A stretch of 64,000 nt of DNA from Bacteroidota bacterium (GCA_018267365.1 JAFDYQ010000019.1:1-64000), one strand, 5' to 3'. Positions 16,894 through 27,365 are shown, numbered from the stretch's first letter. The notes: a model not told the origin generated them from the sequence alone. Program-made: numbers and translations.

Positions 16894-19226
16894 TTGCTTG
16901 CGGTTTCTTTGTTCTTATCGTCTTTTTTAGACTCTTTAGGTTTAGCATGCAGCTGCATGAATGTGTCATAGATGTGCGAGTTGAGCACACTAGGCGAGGT
17001 GCGGCTATAGACCTCACGGAAATTGGCCATGGTGACCTGATCCGTCTTTACATCATACATCATATTGAAATAGAAAGTATAATGCCCACCATTGATCAGG
17101 TAGCTGAGTGTGAATGGCAGCATATATGGCAAGAACGCCGACAATACTCCTAAAGTGATCTTGCGCTTCTGGTTTTCCTTGTAGGAGACGACCCCCGTCC
17201 ATAGGAAATAATCTGTATTGTATTTCTTGGCCAGTTCAGTGATCTTCTGACGGTCCGGGAAAGGTGTCGGCTGGTCGTCACTCTCCAGGCGGTCTGCTAC
17301 ATACTCCTCCAGTAGGGTGATGTCATTCATCTTGTCTATATCATTGCTGGCCAGATTGCGCGCGTCTAGTATCTCTACATCCAGTTTTGCTTTGTGGCCG
17401 CAAGAGACGAGGCGATGCGCAAAGTCACGCTGGCCGCCTTCGGCCTTTACGTATCTGATCTTGTGCTTATTATTAGCATCCAGGCGAGCATAGTATGGAT
17501 TTATCACCAGCACCCTATCCAGGCCCATGGCGTATACCTTCTTGCTTACACTGCTTTTCTTGCTAAAGGTGACTTCTTCGGCTTCGTCATTATTACCCTT
17601 TTTGTCGGCGGCCTCTTTAAAGTATTCTGCTACCCAAGGTTCTTTATAGTATTCTACGATAGCATACTGGGTATAGTAGCCCTTGCCGGCTTTGACCTCC
17701 TGCTTCTTCTCTACTTGCTGGTTTTTGATCTTAGCGTATTTGCTGGTTTCTTCTTCCTTCTCTGTACTGGTGGTGTTCTTGGCCGGGGTAGCAGCAGTGT
17801 CTGCGCCTGCAGCGGTAGCTGAGTCTGCGAGTGCAGTTGCCGTTGGCTCGGTCACTTCGCCGGCTTTTGGCGCTGCATCGCTGAAGTAATCCAGGTCTAT
17901 ATCCTGCTTGGCCAGCAGGCGGATAATGTATTTCGTGTGCTCGTCTATATCCTGATCTTTAGGATATTCATGCTTCAGTTTTGCTGCGTATGCCAGGGCC
18001 AGCACTGTGAGTTCCTTTGCATCTGTAGAGTCCATCCGCTCTATGAGATAGTTGACCGCTTGCCCTTTGCCTTCTATTTCTTTTGAAGCGCTGTGTGCCT
18101 TCTCCCAGTTAGATCCTGTGCGGGCATAGCAGGCCAGGTTCTCCAGGCACTCCAGTATATTCTTTTTGAGGTAAAGATTGTTTGGGTACTTGCGCAGGAG
18201 CAGGTAGGAATTGTACAGGCCCTGCTCATAGTCGTGGTGTAGTGTATAGAGCCTGCTCAGCTCAAACCGTGCCGTAGTACGCATGAGTTCAAACTGCTCC
18301 TTGCTGACCAGGTAGTCACTTTTGCCTTCGTTGTCAGCCTTTGCCAGTTTGCCTGACATCAGCTCCCTACGCGCTTTGATACTAGGGTGAGAGCTTTTGG
18401 GATTGTCGTTTTCGTCCTTTGTGTTGATAGGTGCTGTTTCTTTCAGGTCATACAGGGCCGGTATCTTGTAGGTACTGTTTTCAAATATTGACTTATCAAA
18501 CGCTACATCGTCAAATGGCAGGTATGAGTATTTCAATACATCATATACTCCCAGCAGATTGGCAGAGCTGTATTGCGTCTTCTGAAATAGCTCATAGCCC
18601 TCCACATCCGCCTGTGTCTCCAGCTCGCGACTGAAGGTCATAGTAGCCAGGAATTTGTCATTCTTGTTAAACGTTTTATAGGAGCCCTTACCTTTGGTGA
18701 TCTTGTCTGCCTCTACAGCATGGGTGATCATGTGCTTCTTCTTGTAGTGCGTCAGCTCATGGCTCAGAATGAATGCCAGTTGTGCTTCATTTTCCAACTG
18801 TGCCAGCAGGCCCATATTCACGAGTATGATACCCTGATTGGTAGCTGCCGCATTGACATAGGTAGACTTCAGGATATAAAAACGGACCTTGCCTCTGGTC
18901 TCCGGATCTTTGGCGAGGATCTTGTCGGCTACTTTATTGACGTAGTCACTCATAGGATCGTTAAAAACGACCTTGCCGCTCTGCAGCAGATTGTCCAGCT
19001 CAAAGCTGCTCTCCAGCAGAAACTGATCCTTGGCCTTTTTTGCGGCACCTTTATCATTTTTCAGTTTCGCCCTTTCGGCAGCGTACTTTTCAGAAGAATG
19101 GGTAATAAGGTCAGCGGGGAGGGGACCTTTGCTCACGATTGGTTTATAATCCTGCTCGAAACGGGCCTGGCCAAATGCAGCAGATACCAACAGTAGCGCG
19201 CCTAATGCGGCAACATATGTTTTCAT
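16890..19226 (-). CDS. periplasmic M48-family metalloprotease, large form
   Basis: A 778-residue exported protein (signal peptide ending AAFGQ). Zinc site HELTH at about residue 155-159 (FILSHELTHYKKKH), and the third ligand Glu in RELETQADVEGYELF at about 200, as in M48B (BepA/LoiP-like) proteases. Behind the catalytic domain comes a helical region that may hold TPR-like repeats, an Ala/Thr/Glu-rich linker (about 470-510), and a C-terminal domain of unknown type ending in Lys/Asp. It is much longer than typical M48 enzymes (250-490). It heads a run with a barrel protein and a lipoprotein, which points to outer-membrane quality control or assembly; that is inference. Confidence 0.88.
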   Translation of the reverse strand: MKTYVAALGALLLVSAAFGQARFEQDYKPIVSKGPLPADLITHSSEKYAAERAKLKNDKGAAKKAKDQFLLESSFELDNLLQSGKVVFNDPMSDYVNKVADKILAKDPETRGKVRFYILKSTYVNAAATNQGIILVNMGLLAQLENEAQLAFILSHELTHYKKKHMITHAVEADKITKGKGSYKTFNKNDKFLATMTFSRELETQADVEGYELFQKTQYSSANLLGVYDVLKYSYLPFDDVAFDKSIFENSTYKIPALYDLKETAPINTKDENDNPKSSHPSIKARRELMSGKLAKADNEGKSDYLVSKEQFELMRTTARFELSRLYTLHHDYEQGLYNSYLLLRKYPNNLYLKKNILECLENLACYARTGSNWEKAHSASKEIEGKGQAVNYLIERMDSTDAKELTVLALAYAAKLKHEYPKDQDIDEHTKYIIRLLAKQDIDLDYFSDAAPKAGEVTEPTATALADSATAAGADTAATPAKNTTSTEKEEETSKYAKIKNQQVEKKQEVKAGKGYYTQYAIVEYYKEPWVAEYFKEAADKKGNNDEAEEVTFSKKSSVSKKVYAMGLDRVLVINPYYARLDANNKHKIRYVKAEGGQRDFAHRLVSCGHKAKLDVEILDARNLASNDIDKMNDITLLEEYVADRLESDDQPTPFPDRQKITELAKKYNTDYFLWTGVVSYKENQKRKITLGVLSAFLPYMLPFTLSYLINGGHYTFYFNMMYDVKTDQVTMANFREVYSRTSPSVLNSHIYDTFMQLHAKPKESKKDDKNKETASK

Positions 19227-19244
19227 AAATCTTTGAATGTGGGG

Positions 19245-19276
19245 CGAAATAACGCAACCGACCTAAAAAATGCAAA
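19245..19276 (-). promoter_or_regulatory. probable promoter of the M48 protease run
   Basis: Minus strand TTTG (19273-19276), 21-base spacer, TATTTCG (19245-19251). The -7 box departs from TAnnTTTG by one base and is one base short. Confidence 0.45.
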
Positions 19277-19350
19277 GATTCACCGTATCATATAAAACAT
19301 ATATTTATTCGTCATTTGTGAGGCGGCACTCGTCACCATCCAGTTTCTTC

Positions 19351-19358
19351 TATATTTG
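19351..19358 (+). promoter_or_regulatory. -7 box abutting the PhoD-like gene
   Basis: TATATTTG is a perfect -7 box ending 5 bases before the ATG at 19364. No -33 TTTG stands at 19-21 bases. If used, the message would be leaderless. Confidence 0.5.
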
Positions 19359-19363
19359 TCTAT

Positions 19364-20440
19364 ATGTATAAACGCAGTGCGGTACTCGGTCTGATCCTCA
19401 TGGCAGAGGTTATGGTCTTTCATTTATTGACGTCCTTTTCCGCCGGGCAGGTGCTGTGGTGCGAGCGCCCGTTTCGCACAGATACTATACAGCGTCTCCA
19501 GCGTATTGCATTCGGCTCCTGCGCGCATCAGAAGAAGCAAGAATATATACTGGCAGAAATAGCCCGCCTCAGACCTGATCTCATGATCTATCTGGGTGAC
19601 AACATATATGGTGATAGCAAGAATATACGTGTACTGCGCGAGAAGTATGGTGTGCTGAGTTGCAAAGATGAGTTTCGCAAGCTGCTGGAGGCCACCCATG
19701 TGATCGCTACGTGGGACGATCATGACTATGGTCAGGACGATGCAGGTAGTGAGTACCCGCTCAAAAAGGAATCAAAAGATCTCTTTCTGGAGTTTTGGAA
19801 TGAGCCTAAGAACTCAGATCGCTACCAGCATGACGGCATCTATACCTCCTACTACTATGGCGACACGGCTCATCGTGTGCAGGTGATCCTGCTGGACCTC
19901 CGCTGGTTTCGATCGCCACTGATAGGCAGGGACTATCACTACCAGATAAACAATGACAGCCTGGCCATAATGGTAGGAGCGGAGCAGTGGGCCTGGCTGA
20001 GACAAGAACTGCAAAAGCCTGCACGCGTCAGGATCATAGGCAGCAGTACACAGTTTTGCACGGATCACAATGGATGGGAAACCTGGTCCAACTTTCCGCG
20101 TGAGCAGCAGCGGATGTTTGATCTGATCAGAGAGACCAGAGCTGAGGGTGTAGTATTCATCAGCGGTGATGTGCACTACGCTGAGCTCTCTGTGCGCCGG
20201 GTGCCCGGACTATATCCTATATATGATATGACCGCAAGCGGTCTCACACAGGTAGAACTCATGGCATCGCACAATCTGTACCGGATAGGTAGTCCTATTA
20301 ATACACGAAACTTTGGCATGATAGATATCGATTGGAGCAAGAGTGATCCTGAGCTGCTGATACGTGGTTTTGACTTTGCCGCCAAAGAACGGATCGTCCA
20401 CACTGTCAGGCTTAGTGAGCTGAAGTTTCGAGCTAACTAG
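19364..20440 (+). CDS. PhoD-like metallophosphatase, exported
   Basis: A 358-residue protein with an N-terminal export segment (LGLILMAEVMVFHLLTSFSAGQ). The catalytic blocks of alkaline phosphatase D / PhoD-like enzymes are present: IAFGSCAHQKK, LMIYLGDNIYGD, VIATWDDHDYGQDDAG, RIIGSSTQF and VFISGDVHYAEL. The Cys in GSC and the Asp/His set are the expected metal ligands. Substrates are phosphodiesters or phosphomonoesters; the exact one is unknown. It diverges from the M48 gene. No Pho box was recognised. Confidence 0.92.
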   Translation: MYKRSAVLGLILMAEVMVFHLLTSFSAGQVLWCERPFRTDTIQRLQRIAFGSCAHQKKQEYILAEIARLRPDLMIYLGDNIYGDSKNIRVLREKYGVLSCKDEFRKLLEATHVIATWDDHDYGQDDAGSEYPLKKESKDLFLEFWNEPKNSDRYQHDGIYTSYYYGDTAHRVQVILLDLRWFRSPLIGRDYHYQINNDSLAIMVGAEQWAWLRQELQKPARVRIIGSSTQFCTDHNGWETWSNFPREQQRMFDLIRETRAEGVVFISGDVHYAELSVRRVPGLYPIYDMTASGLTQVELMASHNLYRIGSPINTRNFGMIDIDWSKSDPELLIRGFDFAAKERIVHTVRLSELKFRAN

Positions 20441-20618
20441 CCTTCCCATATTATTACCTTTTCCCACCCGGATTTACGCACTTTTTTGTGAGGTTACAAT
20501 GATGTATTTGTGTCATACCAGTCTCTGGTTTTGAGTACAAGCGTTGCATTGTTTCTTACAACCCTGAAATCCGCTCTGCTATTGGCATTCACGCGTAAAC
20601 GTGAACAAAACCAGAGCA

Positions 20619-23600
20619 ATGAGATCCGGACTTTTTACCCTTTTTATTTTTGTATCTATCTGCACCTTCGGGCGCGTGGTACCATCTTTTAGCTGCGATG
20701 TGGTGAGCGGATGCTCTCCACTGGTAGTCAATGTGACAGACCACACTGCCGGAGCCACATCCTGGAGCTGGGACCTGGGCAATGGTAACACCGCTACACA
20801 GCAGAACCCCTCTGCTACCTATTTCGCTCCGGGTATATATAGGATCATGCTCACTGTCTCTGATGGCCAGTCTACAGACACTATGACCCGTATGATCACC
20901 GTATTTGCAAAGGCTACTGTCGATTTTGCGGCGGATATACGGAGTGCCTGCCCGGGAGATACTGTCACTTTTACATCCCTGGTGACTGCGGGCAGTGCCG
21001 GTATCGCTCAGTATGCATGGGGCTTTGGCAATGGTATAGCCAGCAGGGCTACCAATCCGGGCTATCGGTATGCGCAGGCCGGAGACTACGATGCGACACT
21101 CGTAGTGCAAGACTCCAATGGCTGTACGGCCAGTCTGACCAGGCGCAACTTCATACATATATGGGCAGCTCCGCAGGCCGCATTCACCCCGTCACCTGCG
21201 GTCACCTGCGGTACCAGCCAAAACGTGACCTTCTCCAATCAATCTATCGGTGGGGGCCTCAGCTACCTTTGGAGTTTCGGTGATAGTACCTCCTCTGCCG
21301 CTGCTGCACCCGCCCACCTTTATCAATATAGAAAATATAAAGCAACCCTGACGGTGACAGATAGCAACGGATGCCACGCCGCCGTGAGCAAGAATATAGC
21401 AGTGGTCAATCTGCAAGCGGCCTTTGTAGCTGACAAGCAGCAGGTGTGTGCAGGAGAGGAGGTGAATTTTGAAAATCGCTCTCCTATGTCCGGTACAGCC
21501 TGGTGGTGGACCTTTGGCGATGGAGACAACTCTAACAAGCAAAATCCCAGGCATATCTATACCACACCCGGCGTATATACTGTGACCTTTACAGTAAAGG
21601 ATGCTACCTGCCGTGATTCCATATCGCGCACGGCTTATATCACTGTCAGCCAGGGTTTCTCCGTGTCTGTAGCGGCAGATAACCGCAACTCCTGCGTAGC
21701 ACCCTTTACTGTCAACTTTACCAGCCAGACCAACGGTGGGGGCGCCACCTATGCCTGGTCTTTTGGCGACGGACATACCTCCAATGATCCGAATCCCAGC
21801 AATGTATATCATTCAGCCTCTACATTCAACGTGAGCCTGACTGTAATAGATACGAATGGCTGCAAGGAGGTCATCTCTATGCCTGGCTACATCACTACAT
21901 CCCGGCCATGGACACGGTTTACGTCAGATACACTGACCTGCCCCGGTGCCGCGGTACGATTTATAAACAGGACTACCGGTGCCAGCAAATTTCTTTGGAA
22001 TTTCGGTGATGGAGATACCTCTACTGCGCCTAATCCTCTCCATACCTATCGCAACTATGGCAGCTATAGCGTGAGCCTGACAGCCATCGATACATCGGGT
22101 TGCGATTCTACGTTGACCAAGAATTCGCTGGTCAAAGTAGATTCTGCTGCTATTGATTTTCATGTAGACCGTACTTTCTCTCCCTGCCCGCCGCTGGTAT
22201 CTGTATTCAGCAGCGTGAGCAATCGTAGCGACCTGAAGTTTACCTGGGATTTCGGTGATGGCTACAAGGATACAGCGGCTAATCCTACGCACATATTTTT
22301 TCACCCCGGAGTATATACTGTGAAACTGATCGGCACCAGCAAGCTGGGCTGTACAGACACGGTGATCTATCCCGGCCTTATCACTGTATTGGGACCTACG
22401 GGAAGCTTCTCCATGACCCCTGACCGCGGCTGTGGTATAGTGCCGGTGGAGTTTTCCGGCACCGTATCTGCCAATACACAGAGTATCACCTGCGACCTGG
22501 GCGACGGACACCTCTATAGCGATTCGCTCAACTTTAGCTACAACTATACGCAGCCACGGGTATACCACCCCAAGTTTATACTGACAGATGCAGTGGGCTG
22601 CTCAGTACCATATGAGCTCGACTCTGTGGTGGTGGGCGCCGTACCGGTCATGCACCTGCGCGATACAGTGATCTGCCCCGGCCAGACAGTCAGGGTGACC
22701 CTCGGCGCTGATCACTATAGCTGGATAGCCAAGGCCTGTGATACTTGTGGCCGCGTGCCAAACATACAAGATACTACTGCCCAGCTGGTAGCTAATCCGT
22801 CAGTCACCACTACCTATACGGTGACTGCTGTGACCACGGGCGGCTGTACAGCTACCGATCATTTTACCGTGCAGATAGCCGCCCCACCTGTATTCCCGGT
22901 TCTGGATAGTATCAGAGCGTGTATGAACGAAACAATTCAGTTTCCGGCTATACAGGCAGACAGTGTGCGGTGGTTTCCGGCATCCTATCTGAGCAGTGCT
23001 ACAGCACTGGCACCCGTATGCTCTCCGGGCTCGTCTATTACCTATACTGTCACAGCATACAATAGCACCGGCTGCGCTGTCTCAAAGGAAGTACCGGTCA
23101 AAGTACTCTCACATGTATATGCTACCCTGACAGGAGACACTGCCGTATGCGGCGGCTCACCGGTGCAGCTGCACCTCCACCTGATAGATACCTCCTATAG
23201 CGGTGTGAGCTATGAATGGCAAGCCACCGGGCTGGTACAGAGCAGTGCTGATCCTGTCATCACCACCGGTCAATCGTCGGAGACGGTGCGGGTGATCACG
23301 CATAGCGGCACCTGTATAGCGGATACGGATATAGTGACTATCCATGTGAATCCATCTCCCTCCGTGAAACTCTCAGGCAATATGCTGGCTACTGCGGGCG
23401 CTGAGCTCACGCTAGCCGCAGATGCCCATGACGCTACAGGATACTACTGGTCGGCACCGGAGACACTGAGCTGTACAGACTGCCGTATCACTACACTGGT
23501 GCCACATAGGGCTCAGACTGTCTCAGTGTCAGTGGCTAACCAGTATGGCTGTACCGCCAGTGATAGCATACAGATACAGGTGCAGCAGTGCGATCCGTCT

Positions 23601-23873
23601 TCGGTTTTTATTCCCAATACTTTCACGCCCAATGGAGATGGTACCAATGACGTACTCTACGTGCGCTCACGGACACTCGCTCAGGTGGAGTCCTTCCGGA
23701 TATTTGACCGCTGGGGAGCTATGATATATGAAGGCAAGGACCTGGAGCATGGGTGGGATGGCACTGCCAACGGCACTCCCGCCGAGCAGGGAGTCTACAT
23801 ATATACTCTGACAGGCAAATGCGAAGCCGGCTACGATATACAAGCCAATGGATCAGTGACGCTCCTCCGCTAG
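20619..23873 (+). CDS. giant secreted multi-PKD protein with T9SS type B (CHU_C) tail, copy 1
   Basis: A 1,084-residue protein with signal peptide (MRSGLFTLFIFVSICTFG). Eight consecutive PKD-like domains can be counted from their (F/L)G(D/N)G cores, for example WSWDLGNGN, WGFGNG, WSFGDS, WTFGDGD, WSFGDGH, WNFGDGD, WDFGDGY and CDLGDGH. Several Ig-like segments without that core follow. The last ~90 residues (PNTFTPNGDGTNDVL ... FDRWGAMIYEG ... GWDGTANG ... QGVYIYTL) are the gliding-motility/T9SS type B sorting domain. It is probably a cell-surface adhesin or filament protein. ATG 20619 was preferred over GTG 20601. With the next gene it forms a tandem duplication. Confidence 0.93.
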   Translation: MRSGLFTLFIFVSICTFGRVVPSFSCDVVSGCSPLVVNVTDHTAGATSWSWDLGNGNTATQQNPSATYFAPGIYRIMLTVSDGQSTDTMTRMITVFAKATVDFAADIRSACPGDTVTFTSLVTAGSAGIAQYAWGFGNGIASRATNPGYRYAQAGDYDATLVVQDSNGCTASLTRRNFIHIWAAPQAAFTPSPAVTCGTSQNVTFSNQSIGGGLSYLWSFGDSTSSAAAAPAHLYQYRKYKATLTVTDSNGCHAAVSKNIAVVNLQAAFVADKQQVCAGEEVNFENRSPMSGTAWWWTFGDGDNSNKQNPRHIYTTPGVYTVTFTVKDATCRDSISRTAYITVSQGFSVSVAADNRNSCVAPFTVNFTSQTNGGGATYAWSFGDGHTSNDPNPSNVYHSASTFNVSLTVIDTNGCKEVISMPGYITTSRPWTRFTSDTLTCPGAAVRFINRTTGASKFLWNFGDGDTSTAPNPLHTYRNYGSYSVSLTAIDTSGCDSTLTKNSLVKVDSAAIDFHVDRTFSPCPPLVSVFSSVSNRSDLKFTWDFGDGYKDTAANPTHIFFHPGVYTVKLIGTSKLGCTDTVIYPGLITVLGPTGSFSMTPDRGCGIVPVEFSGTVSANTQSITCDLGDGHLYSDSLNFSYNYTQPRVYHPKFILTDAVGCSVPYELDSVVVGAVPVMHLRDTVICPGQTVRVTLGADHYSWIAKACDTCGRVPNIQDTTAQLVANPSVTTTYTVTAVTTGGCTATDHFTVQIAAPPVFPVLDSIRACMNETIQFPAIQADSVRWFPASYLSSATALAPVCSPGSSITYTVTAYNSTGCAVSKEVPVKVLSHVYATLTGDTAVCGGSPVQLHLHLIDTSYSGVSYEWQATGLVQSSADPVITTGQSSETVRVITHSGTCIADTDIVTIHVNPSPSVKLSGNMLATAGAELTLAADAHDATGYYWSAPETLSCTDCRITTLVPHRAQTVSVSVANQYGCTASDSIQIQVQQCDPSSVFIPNTFTPNGDGTNDVLYVRSRTLAQVESFRIFDRWGAMIYEGKDLEHGWDGTANGTPAEQGVYIYTLTGKCEAGYDIQANGSVTLLR

Positions 23874-23921
23874 AGCTGTATAGCTCTCACTACATCTGTC
23901 CAGAATTTTAGAATTATTCCT

Positions 23922-23950
23922 CCCCGGATTGTAACATAATCCGGGGTTTG
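23922..23950 (+). terminator. terminator-like hairpin between the two giant genes
   Basis: CCCCGGATT-GTAACAT-AATCCGGGG, a perfect 9-bp stem followed by TTTGGAG. The T-tract is short, so it may attenuate rather than stop transcription. Confidence 0.65.
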
Positions 23951-24068
23951 GAGTATACCTAGCCATACGCCCGATACCCTTTAGGTGTACAAAAGACTGA
24001 TTGTGATATACAATCTGCAAAAAGTACCCCGGACCGAGCATCAGCCGTATACCCGATCAAACAAGATT

Positions 24069-27000
24069 ATGAAGCTCGTTACCCTTACTTGCTTATTGTT
24101 CATCTCGGCTATATCTATGGCCACAGGCACAGCCAGCTTTAGCTGCGATGTGACTCACGGCTGCTCGCCGCTGCTGGTCCATATGACCGACCACTCCACC
24201 GGGGCCACTACCTGGCGCTGGAATCTGGGCAATGGCAATACATCTACCCAGCAAAATCCATCTGCTACCTACGCCGCTCCGGGCATATACCACGTCACCC
24301 TGGTGACCACTATAGGTGCCCGTACTGACTCTGCTACCCAGATCATCGTGGTGAATGGCATACCCTCTATAGACTTTGTCGCAAGCCGCAATACTGCATG
24401 TATAGGCGACTCTATAGGCTTCTCTGCAGTGATCAGTACCGCAGGCTCTGCTCCGATAGATCACTATGCCTGGAATCTGGGCAATGGCACCGGCAGCAGC
24501 CTCATGAATACATCGTACCGCTACAGCCAGAGCGGTCTATATGATATCACGCTCGTAGCGCGGGATACTAATGGCTGCACCTCGAGCCTCACCAAGCCGG
24601 CCTATATCCGTATATGGCCATCTCCTGTGGCCAATTTCTCAGTGACACCAGCTATCAGCTGTGGCACCTCGCAGGTGGTGACCTTTGCAGATCAGAGCCA
24701 GGGTACCGCCCTGAGCTATGCCCTGGCATACGGCGATGGAGGCACTGCTACCACAGCCAATACTACTCACACCTATAGCTATGGCAGGTACAACTCCCGC
24801 CTGACCGTGACCAGCGCCAATGGCTGCTCTGCCAGCGCGGTGAAAGGAATAGCTGTGATAAACCTCGGTGCCAACTTTCGCGCAGATAAGCAGACCGTAT
24901 GTACGGGCGAGCAGGTCACTTTTGAAAACCTGTCACCTATGTCTGGCACCAGCTGGCTGTGGCTCTTCGGAGATGGTACTACCTCTAACCGTCAGAATCC
25001 TACTCACGTTTACACCTCTACTGGTGTATTTGATGTCAAGTTTATCATTCGCGATGGTGGCTGTACGGATACTATCGTCCGCCCTCAGTTTATCACTGTC
25101 AATACAGGCTTTGCCGTATCCTTTACTCCTGACAACCGTCGCTCCTGCGATGTGCCATTTGTGGTGCATTTTACCAGTCAGGTCTCTACCACCGCACCCG
25201 TCACGTACGCCTGGCAGTTTAATAATGGCCATCTCGACTCTGCTGCCAATCCTACCACCACCTATACTGTGCCCTCTACTTACAACGTATCTCTCACTGT
25301 GACCGATACAAACGGCTGCACGGTCAGTACAGCGGTACCGGGCCTCATCACGGCAGGCCGCCCTACGCCTAAGTTTCTGTGTGATACAGCGACCTGCCCA
25401 GGTGTTAGGGTCTCCTTTGTCAACCGCAGCCAGAATGCTTCTTTTTACTACTGGAGCTTTGGTGATGGCGATACAGCTATAGGACAGGCACCTTCACATA
25501 TCTTTCAAACCTCGGGAGACTATACCGTCAGGCTGCGTGCTATGGATAGCACGGGATGCGACTCTACGTACTCTGTAGTGATCCACGCCACTGCACCGCT
25601 AGTAGACTTTCGCGCCAGCCAGTCATTCAGCACCTGCCCACCGCTGGTCACTACCTTTCGCAGCATGACCAATAGATCTGGCCTGCATTTCAAGTGGAGC
25701 TTTGGAGATGGTACTACAGATACTGCATCTAACCCTACTCACATCTACTCTCAGCCCGGTGTCTATACCGTGAGCCTGATAGCTACGGCTACTCAGGGAT
25801 GCAAGGATTCTGTGGTATACAATAACCTCATCACCGTGCAGGGGCCTACGGGTCATTTTGCAGTGAGCGGCAATTCGGGCTGCGTGCCACTGACTGTGTC
25901 TTTCTCAGGGTCGTCATCCTCCAATGTACAGACTGTGACCTGTGACCTGGGCAATGGTATCCTTCATACCGGCGCTATGAATTTCACCTACACCTATACG
26001 GATCCACGCGTCTACTATCCGCGGTTTGTACTCACAGACCAGGTGGGCTGCAGCATACCTTTTGACCTGGATTCTATCTACGCTGTGACCAGCCCCGTGC
26101 TGCATGTGCGTGATACCTCTATCTGCTATGGCCAGGCTGTGCAGATGACGCTCGGTACTGACCACTATAGCTGGACGGCCACCGCCTGCGATACATGCGG
26201 ACGTGTACCATCTACTACAGACACTGTAGCTACGGCGCTGCTATCGCCGTCGGTCAATACTACCTATACTATCCATGCATCCAATGGTCTGGGCTGCAGT
26301 GCTACCGGTACATTTCATGTAGATGTAAAGGGCCTGCAGGTACTGCCTGCCCATGATACCATCAGGATATGCCATGGTGAGGCTGCCCAGCTGGGCCCTC
26401 TGCCGGGAGATAGCCTGATCTGGTCACCATCCTCATACATCAGTGATACTACATCGGCTGCACCGCTGAGCTATGCGCCAAACTCGATGAAGTATAACGT
26501 ACGGGCATACGATGTACACGGCTGTGCCTACTCGCAGGATATACCGGTGAAAGTAGTGCAGCAGGTGCGTGTGCTCATCACGCCGGATACTGCTGTATGC
26601 CCGGATGCGTCCATCCTACTGCATGTAGCAGCTATAGACTCATCTGTGCAGTCGGGTGTGCAGTATCACTGGTATGCCTCACCGGACCTGGACCGCACTA
26701 CAGGCCAGACAGTGACCGCACAGATGCATACGGGTGAGGAGACCTTTCATGTGGTCACTACCAGCGGCACCTGCTGGCCGGATACATCAGCCATCACCGT
26801 ACATGTACGCGGTCATGCTCATGTGACACTGCCTGAGCAGATGACTGTAGTGGTGAATGGCGAGATACCGCTGCATATAGAGTCAGGGGACCTCACTACC
26901 TATCACTGGACCGTGGGTGGCGCAGGAGACCTGAGCTGCAGCGACTGTATGAAGCCGACCTTCAAACCGGCCGAGGACCAGGTGGTACGCCTGACCGGCG

Positions 27001-27338
27001 CGGACCAGTATGGATGTACTGCCAGCGATACCATGCTCATACATGTAATGCCATGCGATCCGGAGGAGATATTTGTGGCCAATACTTTCACGCCTAATGG
27101 AGATGGCCTGCATGATAAAGTACTGCTCCACTCACGCACCCTCACACAGCTCGATTACTTCCGCGTGTACAATAGGTGGGGGGCCATCGTATTTGAAGGA
27201 CATGATGTGGCCGAAGGGTGGGATGGGATGATCAGCGGCGAGCCTGCGGCCCAGGGTGTGTACCTCTATACCGTGCGCGGCAAATGTGACAGCGGCTATA
27301 CGCTGGAAAAGAACGGAACGATCACACTGGTGAGATAA
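24069..27338 (+). CDS. giant secreted multi-PKD protein with T9SS type B (CHU_C) tail, copy 2
   Basis: A 1,089-residue protein, collinear with the preceding one: same signal/ASFSCDVTHGCSPL opening, eight PKD-like domains in the same order, the same conserved cysteine pairs (ATACDTCGRVPS, TSGTCWPD), and the same CHU_C ending (NTFTPNGDGLHDKV ... YNRWGAIVFEG ... GWDGMISG). Some PKD cores are degenerate (LAYGDGG, WQFNNGH), which points to divergence after duplication. The ATG at 24069 starts the signal peptide; an upstream GTG at 23985 is rejected. It is followed by a terminator and then a PorP/SprF gene, the usual partner of such cargo. Confidence 0.93.
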   Translation: MKLVTLTCLLFISAISMATGTASFSCDVTHGCSPLLVHMTDHSTGATTWRWNLGNGNTSTQQNPSATYAAPGIYHVTLVTTIGARTDSATQIIVVNGIPSIDFVASRNTACIGDSIGFSAVISTAGSAPIDHYAWNLGNGTGSSLMNTSYRYSQSGLYDITLVARDTNGCTSSLTKPAYIRIWPSPVANFSVTPAISCGTSQVVTFADQSQGTALSYALAYGDGGTATTANTTHTYSYGRYNSRLTVTSANGCSASAVKGIAVINLGANFRADKQTVCTGEQVTFENLSPMSGTSWLWLFGDGTTSNRQNPTHVYTSTGVFDVKFIIRDGGCTDTIVRPQFITVNTGFAVSFTPDNRRSCDVPFVVHFTSQVSTTAPVTYAWQFNNGHLDSAANPTTTYTVPSTYNVSLTVTDTNGCTVSTAVPGLITAGRPTPKFLCDTATCPGVRVSFVNRSQNASFYYWSFGDGDTAIGQAPSHIFQTSGDYTVRLRAMDSTGCDSTYSVVIHATAPLVDFRASQSFSTCPPLVTTFRSMTNRSGLHFKWSFGDGTTDTASNPTHIYSQPGVYTVSLIATATQGCKDSVVYNNLITVQGPTGHFAVSGNSGCVPLTVSFSGSSSSNVQTVTCDLGNGILHTGAMNFTYTYTDPRVYYPRFVLTDQVGCSIPFDLDSIYAVTSPVLHVRDTSICYGQAVQMTLGTDHYSWTATACDTCGRVPSTTDTVATALLSPSVNTTYTIHASNGLGCSATGTFHVDVKGLQVLPAHDTIRICHGEAAQLGPLPGDSLIWSPSSYISDTTSAAPLSYAPNSMKYNVRAYDVHGCAYSQDIPVKVVQQVRVLITPDTAVCPDASILLHVAAIDSSVQSGVQYHWYASPDLDRTTGQTVTAQMHTGEETFHVVTTSGTCWPDTSAITVHVRGHAHVTLPEQMTVVVNGEIPLHIESGDLTTYHWTVGGAGDLSCSDCMKPTFKPAEDQVVRLTGADQYGCTASDTMLIHVMPCDPEEIFVANTFTPNGDGLHDKVLLHSRTLTQLDYFRVYNRWGAIVFEGHDVAEGWDGMISGEPAAQGVYLYTVRGKCDSGYTLEKNGTITLVR

Positions 27339-27365
27339 AGATTTAAGGGTAACGGGTTTATAAGA

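Noticed and set aside
20619-27338. Short repeats in the tandem PKD genes as a possible CRISPR array
   Set aside because: The similarity is at protein level (FGDG cores about 80 residues apart), with no identical DNA repeats or regular spacers.
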